DNA of 64,000 nucleotides from Rhodococcus rhodnii. GTDB lineage: Bacteria > Actinomycetota > Actinomycetes > Mycobacteriales > Pseudonocardiaceae. The first letter of the stretch is position 1, and each line of letters starts with the position of its first letter. The stretch lies in assembly GCA_000720375.1 (NCBI GenBank), contig JOAA01000040.1, positions 1 through 64,000 of the forward strand, read 5' to 3'. The notes below the pieces were generated by a model. That model was not told where the DNA came from, ran no database searches, and was given only the letters and a program-made list of their open reading frames with translations. Of the stretch, positions 46,416 through 55,042 are shown one piece after another. Both the position numbers and the translations under genes were made by a program.

Positions 46416-48908
46416 ATGAGTCACCGCAAATGGATCGGACTGCTATCCCTCGCTATGGGGATCATGCTGCTCACCGGCGTGACGGCCGCATCCGCCGGAA
46501 GTTCGGTGCGCGACTGGATCAGACACAACGCGACTCCGCTCGATGACACGGCATCCCTTCGCCAAGCCGTCGGTGACGCGCAGATCGTCGGGCTCGGCGA
46601 GTCGGTGCACGGCGCCGCGGAAGAACTCATGCTCAAACGCCGCACAATGCGTGTGCTTGTGGAGCAGATGGGGTTCCGTTCCATCGCATGGGAAGACCAA
46701 TGGACGACTGGACTGCAGGTCAACGAATACATCCGCACTGGCACAGGCGATCTACAAGCGTTGATGAGCCAACTGGGCGGGCAATGGCAGTCACGTGAAG
46801 TGGCAGACGCGTTGCGGTGGCTGCGCGACTTCAACGCCGGGCGCGCGGACAAAGTGCAGTTCGTCGGGGTCGAGTACTACTTGACGGGACTGCTGGCCTA
46901 TGACGCCGTCGACGCGTACGTCGCGAGCAGCGCTCCGGAGCGGCTGGCCGAACTCCGCCGTCACCTGAAACCGATCCGCCCGGCGACGTCGGACATCTTC
47001 GCCCACATCGCGAAGTACCAGAAGGTGCCGGACAAGCAGCCGTTCATCGACAACGCGCGCAAGGTGCGTGACCTGGTTTCCAGCCTGCCTGGAGACAAGG
47101 CGATCCCGCTCAATCACGCCCGTCAGATCGTGTCGTTCTACGAACACTACAGTCTGTCCTTTGCGGACAGTCTGGTGTACCGGGATGCCCGTGCTGCCGA
47201 GAATGTGAAGTGGTGGCGGGACTTCAGCGGTGACAAGATCGCGTACTGGGCGGCGAGCCCGCACGTCGCGAACGCTGCCCGGTTGCGCATCGCCGTCCCA
47301 CCCGATCCGGACTGGGTTTTCCCCAGCGCTGGTTCGTATCTACGCCAGTGGTACGGCCATGGGTATCTGGCGATCGGCTTCACGTTCGACCACGGCACCG
47401 TACGCATCGACTCCGAGCAAACCGCTGTCATGCCGCCACCGCCACCCGACTGGTTCGAACACCCGTTGGGCAAGGCCGGTATCGACGAGTTCGTGCTGGA
47501 TCTGCGCAGGCCCGCGCCGTCCCCGGTACGGAATTGGCTGCAGGCCCCGATCAAGACCCGTGGCCTGCCGGATCGTGGCCCCGGCTCGTACATGGCGGGC
47601 AGCACCCTGGCTCAGTGGTTCGACGTGCTCGTCCACCGCCAGGAAGTGACTCCCACACTCAGCAATCAGCCGGACAACCGGGAACAAGCCGTCGTCGAGT
47701 GGATCAACCGGAACGCCACCCCGCTGACCTCGAACGATCCCGGTGACCCGCTCGACGACCTGCGCCCGCTTCGGCGGATAGCCGGCTCGGCGACGGTGGT
47801 GGGGCTCGGCGAGTCGACGCATGGATCACGGGAGCAGCACCGGCAGAAGCACCGGATGGTGCGATTCCTGGTCGAGCACATGGGCTTCCGGACGTTCGGG
47901 CTCGAGCATGACTTCGCGCACGGCGTGGTGCTCGACCGTTATGTGATGACCGGCGAAGGAGATCCACGGGACTTGGTCGCCGGCATGGGTTTTCCGTTCT
48001 GGGTGACCGAGGAAATGCTCGACCTGGTGCGGTGGATGCGCTCGTACAACGAGACCCATCACGACAAGGTGCGATTCCTCGGCACGGATGTCATCGCGTT
48101 GCGCGAGATGAGTTTCTGCGAGATCACCACGTATGTGCGGCGGATCGCCCCGGACCGGCTCGCCGAAGTGGAGCGTGAACTGGCGCCGATCCGTCCGACA
48201 CCTGGCAACCATACGAAGTGGTACCAGGACCTTTCACCCGACGAGCAGCGGAAGCTGATCCAGCACGCACACAGGGCGAGGGACTTGGTGCAGGGCTTGC
48301 CTCAGGTCGGTCCGCGGCTGGAGCGCGAATTCGTGGAGCAACACGCCCGCACGATCGTCGGCTGGTACGAGAGCTTCGCCGATTTCGCCCGGTCCGAACG
48401 GGAATTGTTCGTCGCCGACACGATCAAGTGGTGGCAACGAACCATCGGCGGCACGATCGCCTACTCGGCGGCGAACATCCACTCGACGGCCGCGCCGCGG
48501 GTCACCTTCCGTTCGCCAGGGGGAATCAGGACCGCTGAGCACGCGGGTGGCTTTCTGCGTGAACGTCTTGGCGAACGGTACGTCTCGATTGGCCTGCTGT
48601 TCGGCCATGGCGCGATCAGCTCCAACTTCGAGCGACCCGGCCCTCACCCGATTTCGTCACCGCCACCCGGCCTCCTCGACACGACGCTCGGCAAGGCACG
48701 CGGCCCCGCCTACATGATCGACCTGCACAGCCCCGCACCCGGGCCGGTCCGCACCTGGCGTGAGGGACCATCGACCATGCGCATGATCCACCCGTCCTAT
48801 GTGGATGATGACGACGGCTCCGGCTACACGATGTCGGTCGGCTCCTTGACCGGCGCCTTTGACGCACTCGTGTACCTGCGTACGACGTCCCCCAGCCGGC
48901 TCTTCTGA
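46416..48908 (+). CDS. Secreted tandem erythromycin-esterase-like protein
   Basis: Protein of 830 residues: Sec signal (about 1-27) then two erythromycin-esterase-like domains, about 30-405 and 425-815. Each has the entry motif (GLGESVHGAAE with H65; GLGESTHGSRE) and a following Glu (WED; LEHD). Known macrolide esterases have a later WAHNxHV-type motif; here it is WAASPH and SAANIH, so the first of its two histidines is missing in both halves. Macrolide hydrolysis is therefore doubtful. Two fused copies and export are unusual for a family mostly single and cytoplasmic. GGGGAGGG precedes the ATG. Confidence 0.78.
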   Translation: MSHRKWIGLLSLAMGIMLLTGVTAASAGSSVRDWIRHNATPLDDTASLRQAVGDAQIVGLGESVHGAAEELMLKRRTMRVLVEQMGFRSIAWEDQWTTGLQVNEYIRTGTGDLQALMSQLGGQWQSREVADALRWLRDFNAGRADKVQFVGVEYYLTGLLAYDAVDAYVASSAPERLAELRRHLKPIRPATSDIFAHIAKYQKVPDKQPFIDNARKVRDLVSSLPGDKAIPLNHARQIVSFYEHYSLSFADSLVYRDARAAENVKWWRDFSGDKIAYWAASPHVANAARLRIAVPPDPDWVFPSAGSYLRQWYGHGYLAIGFTFDHGTVRIDSEQTAVMPPPPPDWFEHPLGKAGIDEFVLDLRRPAPSPVRNWLQAPIKTRGLPDRGPGSYMAGSTLAQWFDVLVHRQEVTPTLSNQPDNREQAVVEWINRNATPLTSNDPGDPLDDLRPLRRIAGSATVVGLGESTHGSREQHRQKHRMVRFLVEHMGFRTFGLEHDFAHGVVLDRYVMTGEGDPRDLVAGMGFPFWVTEEMLDLVRWMRSYNETHHDKVRFLGTDVIALREMSFCEITTYVRRIAPDRLAEVERELAPIRPTPGNHTKWYQDLSPDEQRKLIQHAHRARDLVQGLPQVGPRLEREFVEQHARTIVGWYESFADFARSERELFVADTIKWWQRTIGGTIAYSAANIHSTAAPRVTFRSPGGIRTAEHAGGFLRERLGERYVSIGLLFGHGAISSNFERPGPHPISSPPPGLLDTTLGKARGPAYMIDLHSPAPGPVRTWREGPSTMRMIHPSYVDDDDGSGYTMSVGSLTGAFDALVYLRTTSPSRLF

Positions 48909-48929
48909 TCCGTGCCAAAGGAGAAGTCG

Positions 48930-49056
48930 ATGACTCGAACAAGCCTGACCTACGTGGCGCCGGGTCAAGAGTGGCTCGCCGCACGCACAACCCTGCTGGC
49001 GGCGGAGAAGGAGCTCACTCACGCCCGCGACCGGGTCAATGCCGCCCGCCGCCGCG
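48930..49056 (+). pseudogene. N-terminal fragment of a DUF899-type gene
   Basis: From the ATG at 48930 (AAAGGAG upstream) about 40 residues read TYVAPGQEWLAARTTLL then AEKELTHARDRVNAARR, the recognisable opening of thioredoxin-like DUF899 proteins, which normally exceed 200 residues. After that the frame becomes Arg/Ser/Pro-rich and runs antisense to an amidohydrolase fragment. I read this as a gene truncated by a deletion ending near 49050. Confidence 0.6.
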
Positions 49057-49341
49057 CAGCGCCTGCTGGCCAGCGTGCTTCATCGCGGCGATCACCTCGG
49101 CGTCGGTTCGGCCGGCCAGGCTACCGAGCGGATCCGGTGACGCGTCGAACGCCAGGTGGACGTGGGTGTCGATCATGCCGGGCAGCAACGTCGCGCCCGG
49201 GAGGTCGATCACGTCGGCGTCCCGCGCGACGGCCGTGTTGCCCACTGCGGCGATCTTGGCCCCGTCCAGGACAACGATCGGATCAGGCCGCAAGGTAGAG
49301 CTGACGCCGTCGAAGAGCCAGAACGCACGAAGAACTGTCAT
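49036..49341 (-). pseudogene. N-terminal fragment of an amidohydrolase gene
   Basis: From the ATG at 49341, 101 residues match the start of imidazolonepropionase-like amidohydrolases: VLDGAKIAAVG, DLPGATLLPGMIDTHVHLAF with the first metal-binding His pair, and a helix ending in AGQQALRGGG. Such proteins run on for about 300 more residues from a GVTTVRD motif, which is absent. It meets the DUF899 fragment tail to tail, as expected if a deletion removed both 3' ends. Confidence 0.65.
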
Positions 49342-49396
49342 GCGTCCAATGTCGTCCGACAGCCGCGTGCCGGCGGCACTGCGAGAACATCAGCGG

Positions 49397-50167
49397 GTGG
49401 CGGACCTGAAGCGCGTGATCATCGTTTTGACGACGCTCGCACTCCTGATCCCGCCATCCTCGGCGGCCACGAGCACAGGGACCACGCTCACCCTGCTCCA
49501 GCTCAACATCTGTCATGGCGGTATGGCCGGCTGCTATCGAGGCGACGCGGTCATAGCCAAGGCAGCCGAGGTGATCAGGGCGAGCAAGCCGCAGGTGTTG
49601 TCGGTGAACGAGGCGTGTTCCGGAGACATCGACCGGTTGCGGCCGGCGATGGGGCCCGCGCGTGCGCTGTTCGTCGCGGCACGCAACCTCGACGGCACAC
49701 CCGTGCTGTGCCGCGGTAGCGACGGGGAATACGGCAACATCATCATGGTCGCAGCCAACTTTGCCGGCAGCACTGAGGAAAGTGGTGTCTACGCGGCCCA
49801 GTACACGGCTGCGGACGGCTACCGAGAGCTGAGGTCCTGGGCGTGCCTGCCCGCAAGCCAACTCACCGCGTGCACCACACACCTGTCGGCCGACCACGCA
49901 CCGACCGCACTCGCGCAATGCCAGGACCTGTTGCGCCGAGCCGTCCGCTACCCACGCCCGACCTTCGTCGCCGGCGACTTCAACCTGCCCGAGCACGGTT
50001 CCCCGAGCATGCGGGACTGCGACCCAGGCGGCTTCTCCCGCCGGGGTGACGGCAACGTCCAGCACGTGTACGTCAGCAACGACCAGTCGTTCGTCGAGAC
50101 CACCGAGATCGACATGCTGGGCACCACCGACCACCCTGGCTGGCTCGTCACCGTGACACGTCCCTAG
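49397..50167 (+). CDS. Secreted endonuclease/exonuclease/phosphatase-fold protein
   Basis: Protein of about 256 residues with a short export signal ending near SSAA. EEP superfamily motifs are present: LLQLNICHGG, SVNEAC (metal-binding Glu), AGDFNLPEHG and TTDHPGWLV (catalytic Asp-His). Four to six cysteines suggest disulphides outside the cell. Family members cut nucleic acids, phospholipid head groups or inositol phosphates; the substrate here is unknown. The GTG at 49397 is a weak choice; the frame extends upstream into the pseudogene scar. Confidence 0.78.
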   Translation: MADLKRVIIVLTTLALLIPPSSAATSTGTTLTLLQLNICHGGMAGCYRGDAVIAKAAEVIRASKPQVLSVNEACSGDIDRLRPAMGPARALFVAARNLDGTPVLCRGSDGEYGNIIMVAANFAGSTEESGVYAAQYTAADGYRELRSWACLPASQLTACTTHLSADHAPTALAQCQDLLRRAVRYPRPTFVAGDFNLPEHGSPSMRDCDPGGFSRRGDGNVQHVYVSNDQSFVETTEIDMLGTTDHPGWLVTVTRP

Positions 50168-50231
50168 GTGGCGTAGACCTTGACGTGAGTCCGTTCTCGT
50201 TGTCTCATGAGTAACACGGTCTTAATTCACT

Positions 50232-50256
50232 CTTTAAATTTACGATCTAAATAAAG
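50232..50256. promoter_or_regulatory. AT-rich imperfect palindrome before GH30
   Basis: The arms CTTTAAATTTA and TCTAAATAAAG flank CGA, 26 bases before the GH30 start. The block from about 50213 to 50256 is strikingly AT-rich for this genome. It probably contains the promoter or an operator; no copy is seen elsewhere. Confidence 0.35.
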
Positions 50257-50281
50257 TGCTCCCCACCCTGCAAGGAGCGTC

Positions 50282-52096
50282 ATGTTCCGAACAGCTGGAC
50301 GCCGGCTGACCGCGCTCGCCTCGGCAGCGCTCAGCATAGGCGCCTTCCTGGCCATCCCTGCCCCTGTCGCGCTGGCCGCGACCACCGCCAGCGTGTGGCT
50401 GACCACCGCCGACCGAGCCAATCTGTTGCGCCAACAGGCGAATGTCTCGTTCGGCACCGGCGGCAGCGGGCCCGTCATCACCGTGAACCCGAACACCACG
50501 TACCAGTCCATGGTCGGTTTCGGCGCCTCGTTCACCGATTCGGCCGCGTGGAACATCTTCAACTCGCCCCGGCGCGACGAGATCATGACCGCCCTGTTCG
50601 GCACGAGCAGCGGCATCGGGCTCAACTGGCTGCGGCAACCGATCGGCGCGACCGACTTCTCGCGCAGCTTCTACACCTACAACGACGGCGCGGCTGATCC
50701 TAACCTGTCACGGTTCTCGATCGCGCATGACAACGCCTACATCCTGCCGCTGGTAAGGCAAGCGAGGGCGTTGAACCCGCAACTGTCCATCATGGCCAGT
50801 CCGTGGAGCGCCCCGGCGTGGATGAAGACCAACAACAACCTCATCGGCGGCTCTCTCAACGACAGCCAAATCGGGGTGTACGCGGACTATCTGGTCAAGT
50901 TCGCGCAGGCGTACGGAGCCGCGGGCGCGCCGATCGCGTACATGAGCGTGCAGAACGAGCCGAACTTCTCGCCACCCGGCTACCCCGGCATGCTGATGTC
51001 CGCGACCCAGCAAGCCACCATCATCAACAACCTCGTCCCGAAGCTGCGTGCCGTCGGCCTGGACACAAGGCTGCTCGGCTACGACCACAACTGGGACAAC
51101 ACAACCTATCCGCAGCAGGTGAACAACGCCGCGGGCAACAATGTGGTCGGCTCGGCGTGGCACTGCTACGGCGGCAACCCCAGTGGACAGTCCACAGTGC
51201 ACAACGCGCAGCCGAACAAGGAGATCTTCTTCACCGAGTGCTCGGGCACGTCGTCGGGCAGCGACGCGGCCACGTTCCGGGACACGTTGCGCTGGCAGGG
51301 CATCAACCTCGCGATCGGCACCACCCGCAACTGGGCACGCACCGTGACCACCTGGAACATGGCCCTCGACAACAACCACGGCCCGGTGATCGGCAGCTGC
51401 ACCAACTGCATGGGCGTGGTCACGACCAACGGCAGCAGTGTCACGTACAACGCCGAGTACTACGTGCTCGGTCACCTGAGCAAGTTCGTACGGCCCGGGG
51501 CGGTGCGGATCGACTCGACCGGGTACGGCGAAGGCGGCATTCAGAACGTGGCCTTCCGCAATCCGGACGGCACGATCGTGCTCGTCGCGCTCAACAGCGG
51601 CGGCACGCAGAACTTCCAGGTCTCCTACGGTGGCCAGTCGTTCGGCTATCAACTGCCGGGCGGCTCGATGGCGACGTTCACATGGCCCGGCGACGGCACT
51701 CCCCCGCCGACCGGGCGGACCGGGCCGATCACCGGCCTTGGCGGCAAGTGCCTGGACGTGACCGGCGGTTCGACCGTCAACGGCAACCAGCCACAGATGT
51801 GGACGTGCACAGGCGGACCGAACCAGCAGTGGACCGTGTCCACCGACGGCACGATCCGTGCCCTCGGCAAGTGCCTTGACGTGACGAACGGAGGCACCGC
51901 CGACGGCACCGCGGTCCAGTTGTGGGACTGCTTCGGCGCCGGCAACCAGCAGTGGACGTACTCGGCGGGTCAACTGGTCAACACGAACAGCGGCAAATGC
52001 CTCGACGTGCGAGATCACAGCACAGCCGATGGCGCGAGGCTGCAGATCTGGACCTGCACCGGCGCAACCAACCAGCGCTGGACAGTGCCGGCCTGA
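50282..52096 (+). CDS. Secreted GH30 glucanase/glucosylceramidase-like enzyme with CBM13
   Basis: Protein of 604 residues with a Sec signal (about 1-32). The GH30 barrel begins TYQSMVGFGASFTDSAAWNI; the acid/base Glu is in MSVQNEPNF and the nucleophile in IFFTECSG. The beta-sandwich follows (about 400-465), and residues about 480-604 are a ricin-type trefoil with three QxW repeats (GPNQQW, GNQQW, TNQRW). Candidates are beta-1,6-glucanase, aimed at fungal walls, or glucosylceramidase. AAGGAG lies before the ATG. Confidence 0.87.
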   Translation: MFRTAGRRLTALASAALSIGAFLAIPAPVALAATTASVWLTTADRANLLRQQANVSFGTGGSGPVITVNPNTTYQSMVGFGASFTDSAAWNIFNSPRRDEIMTALFGTSSGIGLNWLRQPIGATDFSRSFYTYNDGAADPNLSRFSIAHDNAYILPLVRQARALNPQLSIMASPWSAPAWMKTNNNLIGGSLNDSQIGVYADYLVKFAQAYGAAGAPIAYMSVQNEPNFSPPGYPGMLMSATQQATIINNLVPKLRAVGLDTRLLGYDHNWDNTTYPQQVNNAAGNNVVGSAWHCYGGNPSGQSTVHNAQPNKEIFFTECSGTSSGSDAATFRDTLRWQGINLAIGTTRNWARTVTTWNMALDNNHGPVIGSCTNCMGVVTTNGSSVTYNAEYYVLGHLSKFVRPGAVRIDSTGYGEGGIQNVAFRNPDGTIVLVALNSGGTQNFQVSYGGQSFGYQLPGGSMATFTWPGDGTPPPTGRTGPITGLGGKCLDVTGGSTVNGNQPQMWTCTGGPNQQWTVSTDGTIRALGKCLDVTNGGTADGTAVQLWDCFGAGNQQWTYSAGQLVNTNSGKCLDVRDHSTADGARLQIWTCTGATNQRWTVPA

Positions 52097-52120
52097 TCCG
52101 GCCAAGGCTGACCCCATTCT

Positions 52121-52165
52121 GGCAGGCGCCGACGGGAGCGTCCTCTTGCTCCCGCGGCCCCTGCC
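52121..52165 (+). terminator. Nested stem-loop after GH30
   Basis: The outer arms GGCAGG/CCTGCC enclose the inner arms CGGGAGC/GCTCCCG with an 8-base loop, 25 bases past the GH30 stop. Confidence 0.55.
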
Positions 52166-52288
52166 ACCCCCAGTTGTTCCCCCTTGAAGGCAGCCCCTTC
52201 AGCCGGGCGCCCTCGACGTGAAAGGGTGCACCACGGGGCAGGGACATCTCTTGAATCACCATTGAATCCGCAGGTGAGGGGGTCAGCA

Positions 52289-53350
52289 GTGGAGTTTCGG
52301 CTGCTCGGTGGCGTGGAGGTGACCGCATCGGGCCAGCCGGTCGACGTCGGCCACGCACGGCAGCGGTGCGTGCTGGCGGTGCTGCTGATCGAGGCGAACA
52401 ACCCGGTGCCGACCGACGTGTTGCTCGACCGGGTTTGGGACGAAGGGCTGCCGCACACCGCGCGCGGGACCTTGCTGAGCTACCTGACCCGGCTGCGGCG
52501 AGCACTCGGCACGGATACGGAAATCGTGCGGCGGTCTGGCGGCTACGCCCTCGTCGTCGACGAGCAGGCGATCGACATACACCGGTTTCGCGAACTGCTC
52601 ACCCAGGCGCGGGCGGCCGGCGACGACGAGACGGCACTCGACCTCTTCGACCAGGCGCTGGAGTTGTGGCGAGGCGAGCCGCTCGCTGGGTTGGACACGC
52701 CATGGATCAATTCCATTCGCGAGTCGTACGAGCACGAGCGACGCACCGCCGAACTCGACCGCACCGACGTCCTGCTGCGGGCCGGCCGTCATTCCGAGCT
52801 CGTCGCGCCGCTGCTCAGCGAAGCGCGCAAGCAGCCGTTGGACGAACGGCTCGCCGGGCAGGTGATGCTCGCGCTGTTCCAGAGTGGACGGCAGGCGGAC
52901 GCGCTGAACCACTTCCGGCAGACCGGTCAGCACCTGGCCGACGAGCTCGGCACCGATCCGGGCCCTGCGCTGCAGGCGCTGCACCAGCGGATTCTCACCG
53001 GAGACCCGACGCTCGTGCCGAGCGAACCACCCGCACCGGACCGGGCGGCGCGCGAACTCGCGGACATGGTGCACAGGCAGTGGACCAAGGAAGCAGGGTC
53101 GTTGCGGCGGCCGAACCCGCTGAGCGTCCGGTGGTCGATCACGGGCAGGCCGGTCGCGGCCAAACAGCCGGTGTCGTCGGCGCGGGGAGACCTCGCCCGG
53201 CTGGTGCGGACTTTCCAGGAGGCGCCGTCCCGGCAGATGGTGGGGTGGTACTCGGCGAGCCAGGCGCGGGCAAGACAGTGCTGGCGTTGCTGCTCACCCT
53301 CGCGTTGCTGGAAAAGGCGCGGCCGAGCGATCCAGTGCCGGTGCTGCTGA
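52289..53350 (+). CDS. SARP-NACHT regulator, N-terminal part (frame breaks near 53242)
   Basis: From a GTG at 52289 (GAGGGGG upstream) the frame codes for an OmpR-like DNA-binding domain and a BTAD helical domain (residues about 1-250) of the SARP/AfsR type, then a linker. At residue 318 the sequence QMVG turns into WYSASQARARQCW, a Cys/Arg-rich tail that looks out of frame. If the GGGG run at 53242-53245 had one more G, it would read QMVGVVLGEPGAGKT and continue into the NACHT domain of the next entry. Restored length is about 898 residues. The stop at 53350 belongs to the shifted frame. Confidence 0.75.
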   Translation: MEFRLLGGVEVTASGQPVDVGHARQRCVLAVLLIEANNPVPTDVLLDRVWDEGLPHTARGTLLSYLTRLRRALGTDTEIVRRSGGYALVVDEQAIDIHRFRELLTQARAAGDDETALDLFDQALELWRGEPLAGLDTPWINSIRESYEHERRTAELDRTDVLLRAGRHSELVAPLLSEARKQPLDERLAGQVMLALFQSGRQADALNHFRQTGQHLADELGTDPGPALQALHQRILTGDPTLVPSEPPAPDRAARELADMVHRQWTKEAGSLRRPNPLSVRWSITGRPVAAKQPVSSARGDLARLVRTFQEAPSRQMVGWYSASQARARQCWRCCSPSRCWKRRGRAIQCRCC

Positions 53351-54984
53351 CCGCGTCGAGCTGGGATCCACGAACCGAGCACGTCCATTCGTGGCTGGCC
53401 AGGCGGCTGGCCGAGGAATACCCGGCGCTCGGCGGCGAAGCCGGCCAACTGGTGTCGCAAGGCCGGATCACGCTGATCCTCGACGGTCTCGACGAGATGC
53501 CCGAAGCCCTGCACGCCGCCGCGATCAACGCACTCGATCACATCACCGGCGAACTGGTGCTGACGTGCCGGACCACCGAATACGAAGCGGCGGTCGCGAG
53601 CGGCGGGGTCCTGCTGACCAAGGCGACGGTCGTGGAGATCGAGCCGGTCCAGTTGCCCGACGCGACCGCGTTCCTGCTCAGTGCCGGGCCGCCGGCGAGG
53701 AAACGCTGGCAGCCCGTGCTGGATCGGCTTCAGCGGGAGCCGGACCTGCCCTTGGCCCAGGCGATGGCCAGTCCGCTGATGGTCACGCTGGCGCGGACGA
53801 TCTACACGGCGACCACAACCGATCCGGCCGAACTGCTGGACGAGACCAGGTTCCCGACCAGAGCAGCGATCGAAGGCCACCTCCTCGAGGCGTTCATCCC
53901 GACCGCGTACGCATCGCAGCCCGCACCGCCGGACGCCGCCACTCCCCTGCGCCAGTACCCCGCTGCTCAGGCGCACAACTGGCTGCGGTTGCTGGCCCGT
54001 CAGCTCGACCGGTCCGACACCCACGACATCGCCTGGTGGGACCTTCTGCACGCGGTCTCGCGTCCGGCACGGGTGCTGTTGGTCGGACTCGCGTCCGCCG
54101 TGGTGTTCGGACTTGCCGGGGGCATCGCGGGCGGTCTGGGATCGGACCGGCCCGAATGGCCACTTTATGCCGGGTCGTACGCGATCGCCTTCGGGCTGGC
54201 GGGCGGCCTCGTTTTCTGGGCCGCACCACGCGCCAGGCCAGTGCGTGTCGAGCTGCGCTTCCGCGGATCATGGCCGCGGTTTTTCGCCAGGTTCGCCGCA
54301 GGCGCGGCGATCGGGGTCGCGCTGGGCCTCGGGATGGGCCTGCCCAAGCCAATCGTGGCCGGAGTCGGCGTCGCAGTAGGGCTCGCGGTCGGGATCCGAG
54401 TATGGCTCGGCACTCCCGCCGAGGTGGATGAGGTGTCCAGCCCCAGGGTCGTGCTGCGGCAGGACCGAATCGCCGCGCTCGTTCTGGGACTCGCGTTCGC
54501 GCTCGCTTTGACCTTCCCTGGCGGAATGGCCGTTGGCGTGCCCACGCTGGAAACCGCGGGTCACACCGTCGGCACCATCGACATCGTGATCAGCGCGCTC
54601 GGCGGCGCGTTGGCGGGCGCGGCCATCGGCGCGGTCTGGTTCGGCTGGATCGGTGTGCTGGCCTACGGTCTCGCGAGCGGTGTCGCCGGCGGGCTCATCT
54701 TCGGCCCCGTCTACCCGAACGTCTCCGGCGTGGGCGTCGGTATCGCGTTCGGTACGGTCTTCGGGCTTTCCGTCGCGTGTCTCAGCGTGTTGTCCCGAGC
54801 GTGGGGCACGTTCGTGATCAGCCGGTTTTGGCTGGCGCTGCGCGGAGATCTGCCGTGGCAGCTCATCCGCTTCCTCGAGGACGCGCATCAACGCGGTGTA
54901 CTGCGCCAAAACGGTGGCGTGTACCAATTCCGCCACGCGCGGCTCCGTGACCACCTGGCCCGCAGCCAGTCAGGATCTAGTTGA
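53243..54984 (+). CDS. SARP-NACHT regulator, C-terminal NACHT and membrane part
   Basis: Continuation of the preceding entry in the +1 frame. A NACHT-type STAND ATPase is clear: Walker A GEPGAGKT, Walker B LILDGLDEMPE and CRTTEYEAAV. After about 270 residues comes a Gly/Ala-rich region with roughly eight membrane helices (about 54070-54800), then a short cytoplasmic tail. A DNA-binding SARP head on a NACHT with a polytopic membrane tail implies a membrane-tethered signalling switch. No independent start codon with a ribosome-binding site is seen, so it is probably not a separate gene. Confidence 0.75.
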
Positions 54985-55042
54985 CTGCGCCAGGTCATGG
55001 TGAATGATTCACCCCAGTCACTCCATTCGTCTGGGAGGCGTC

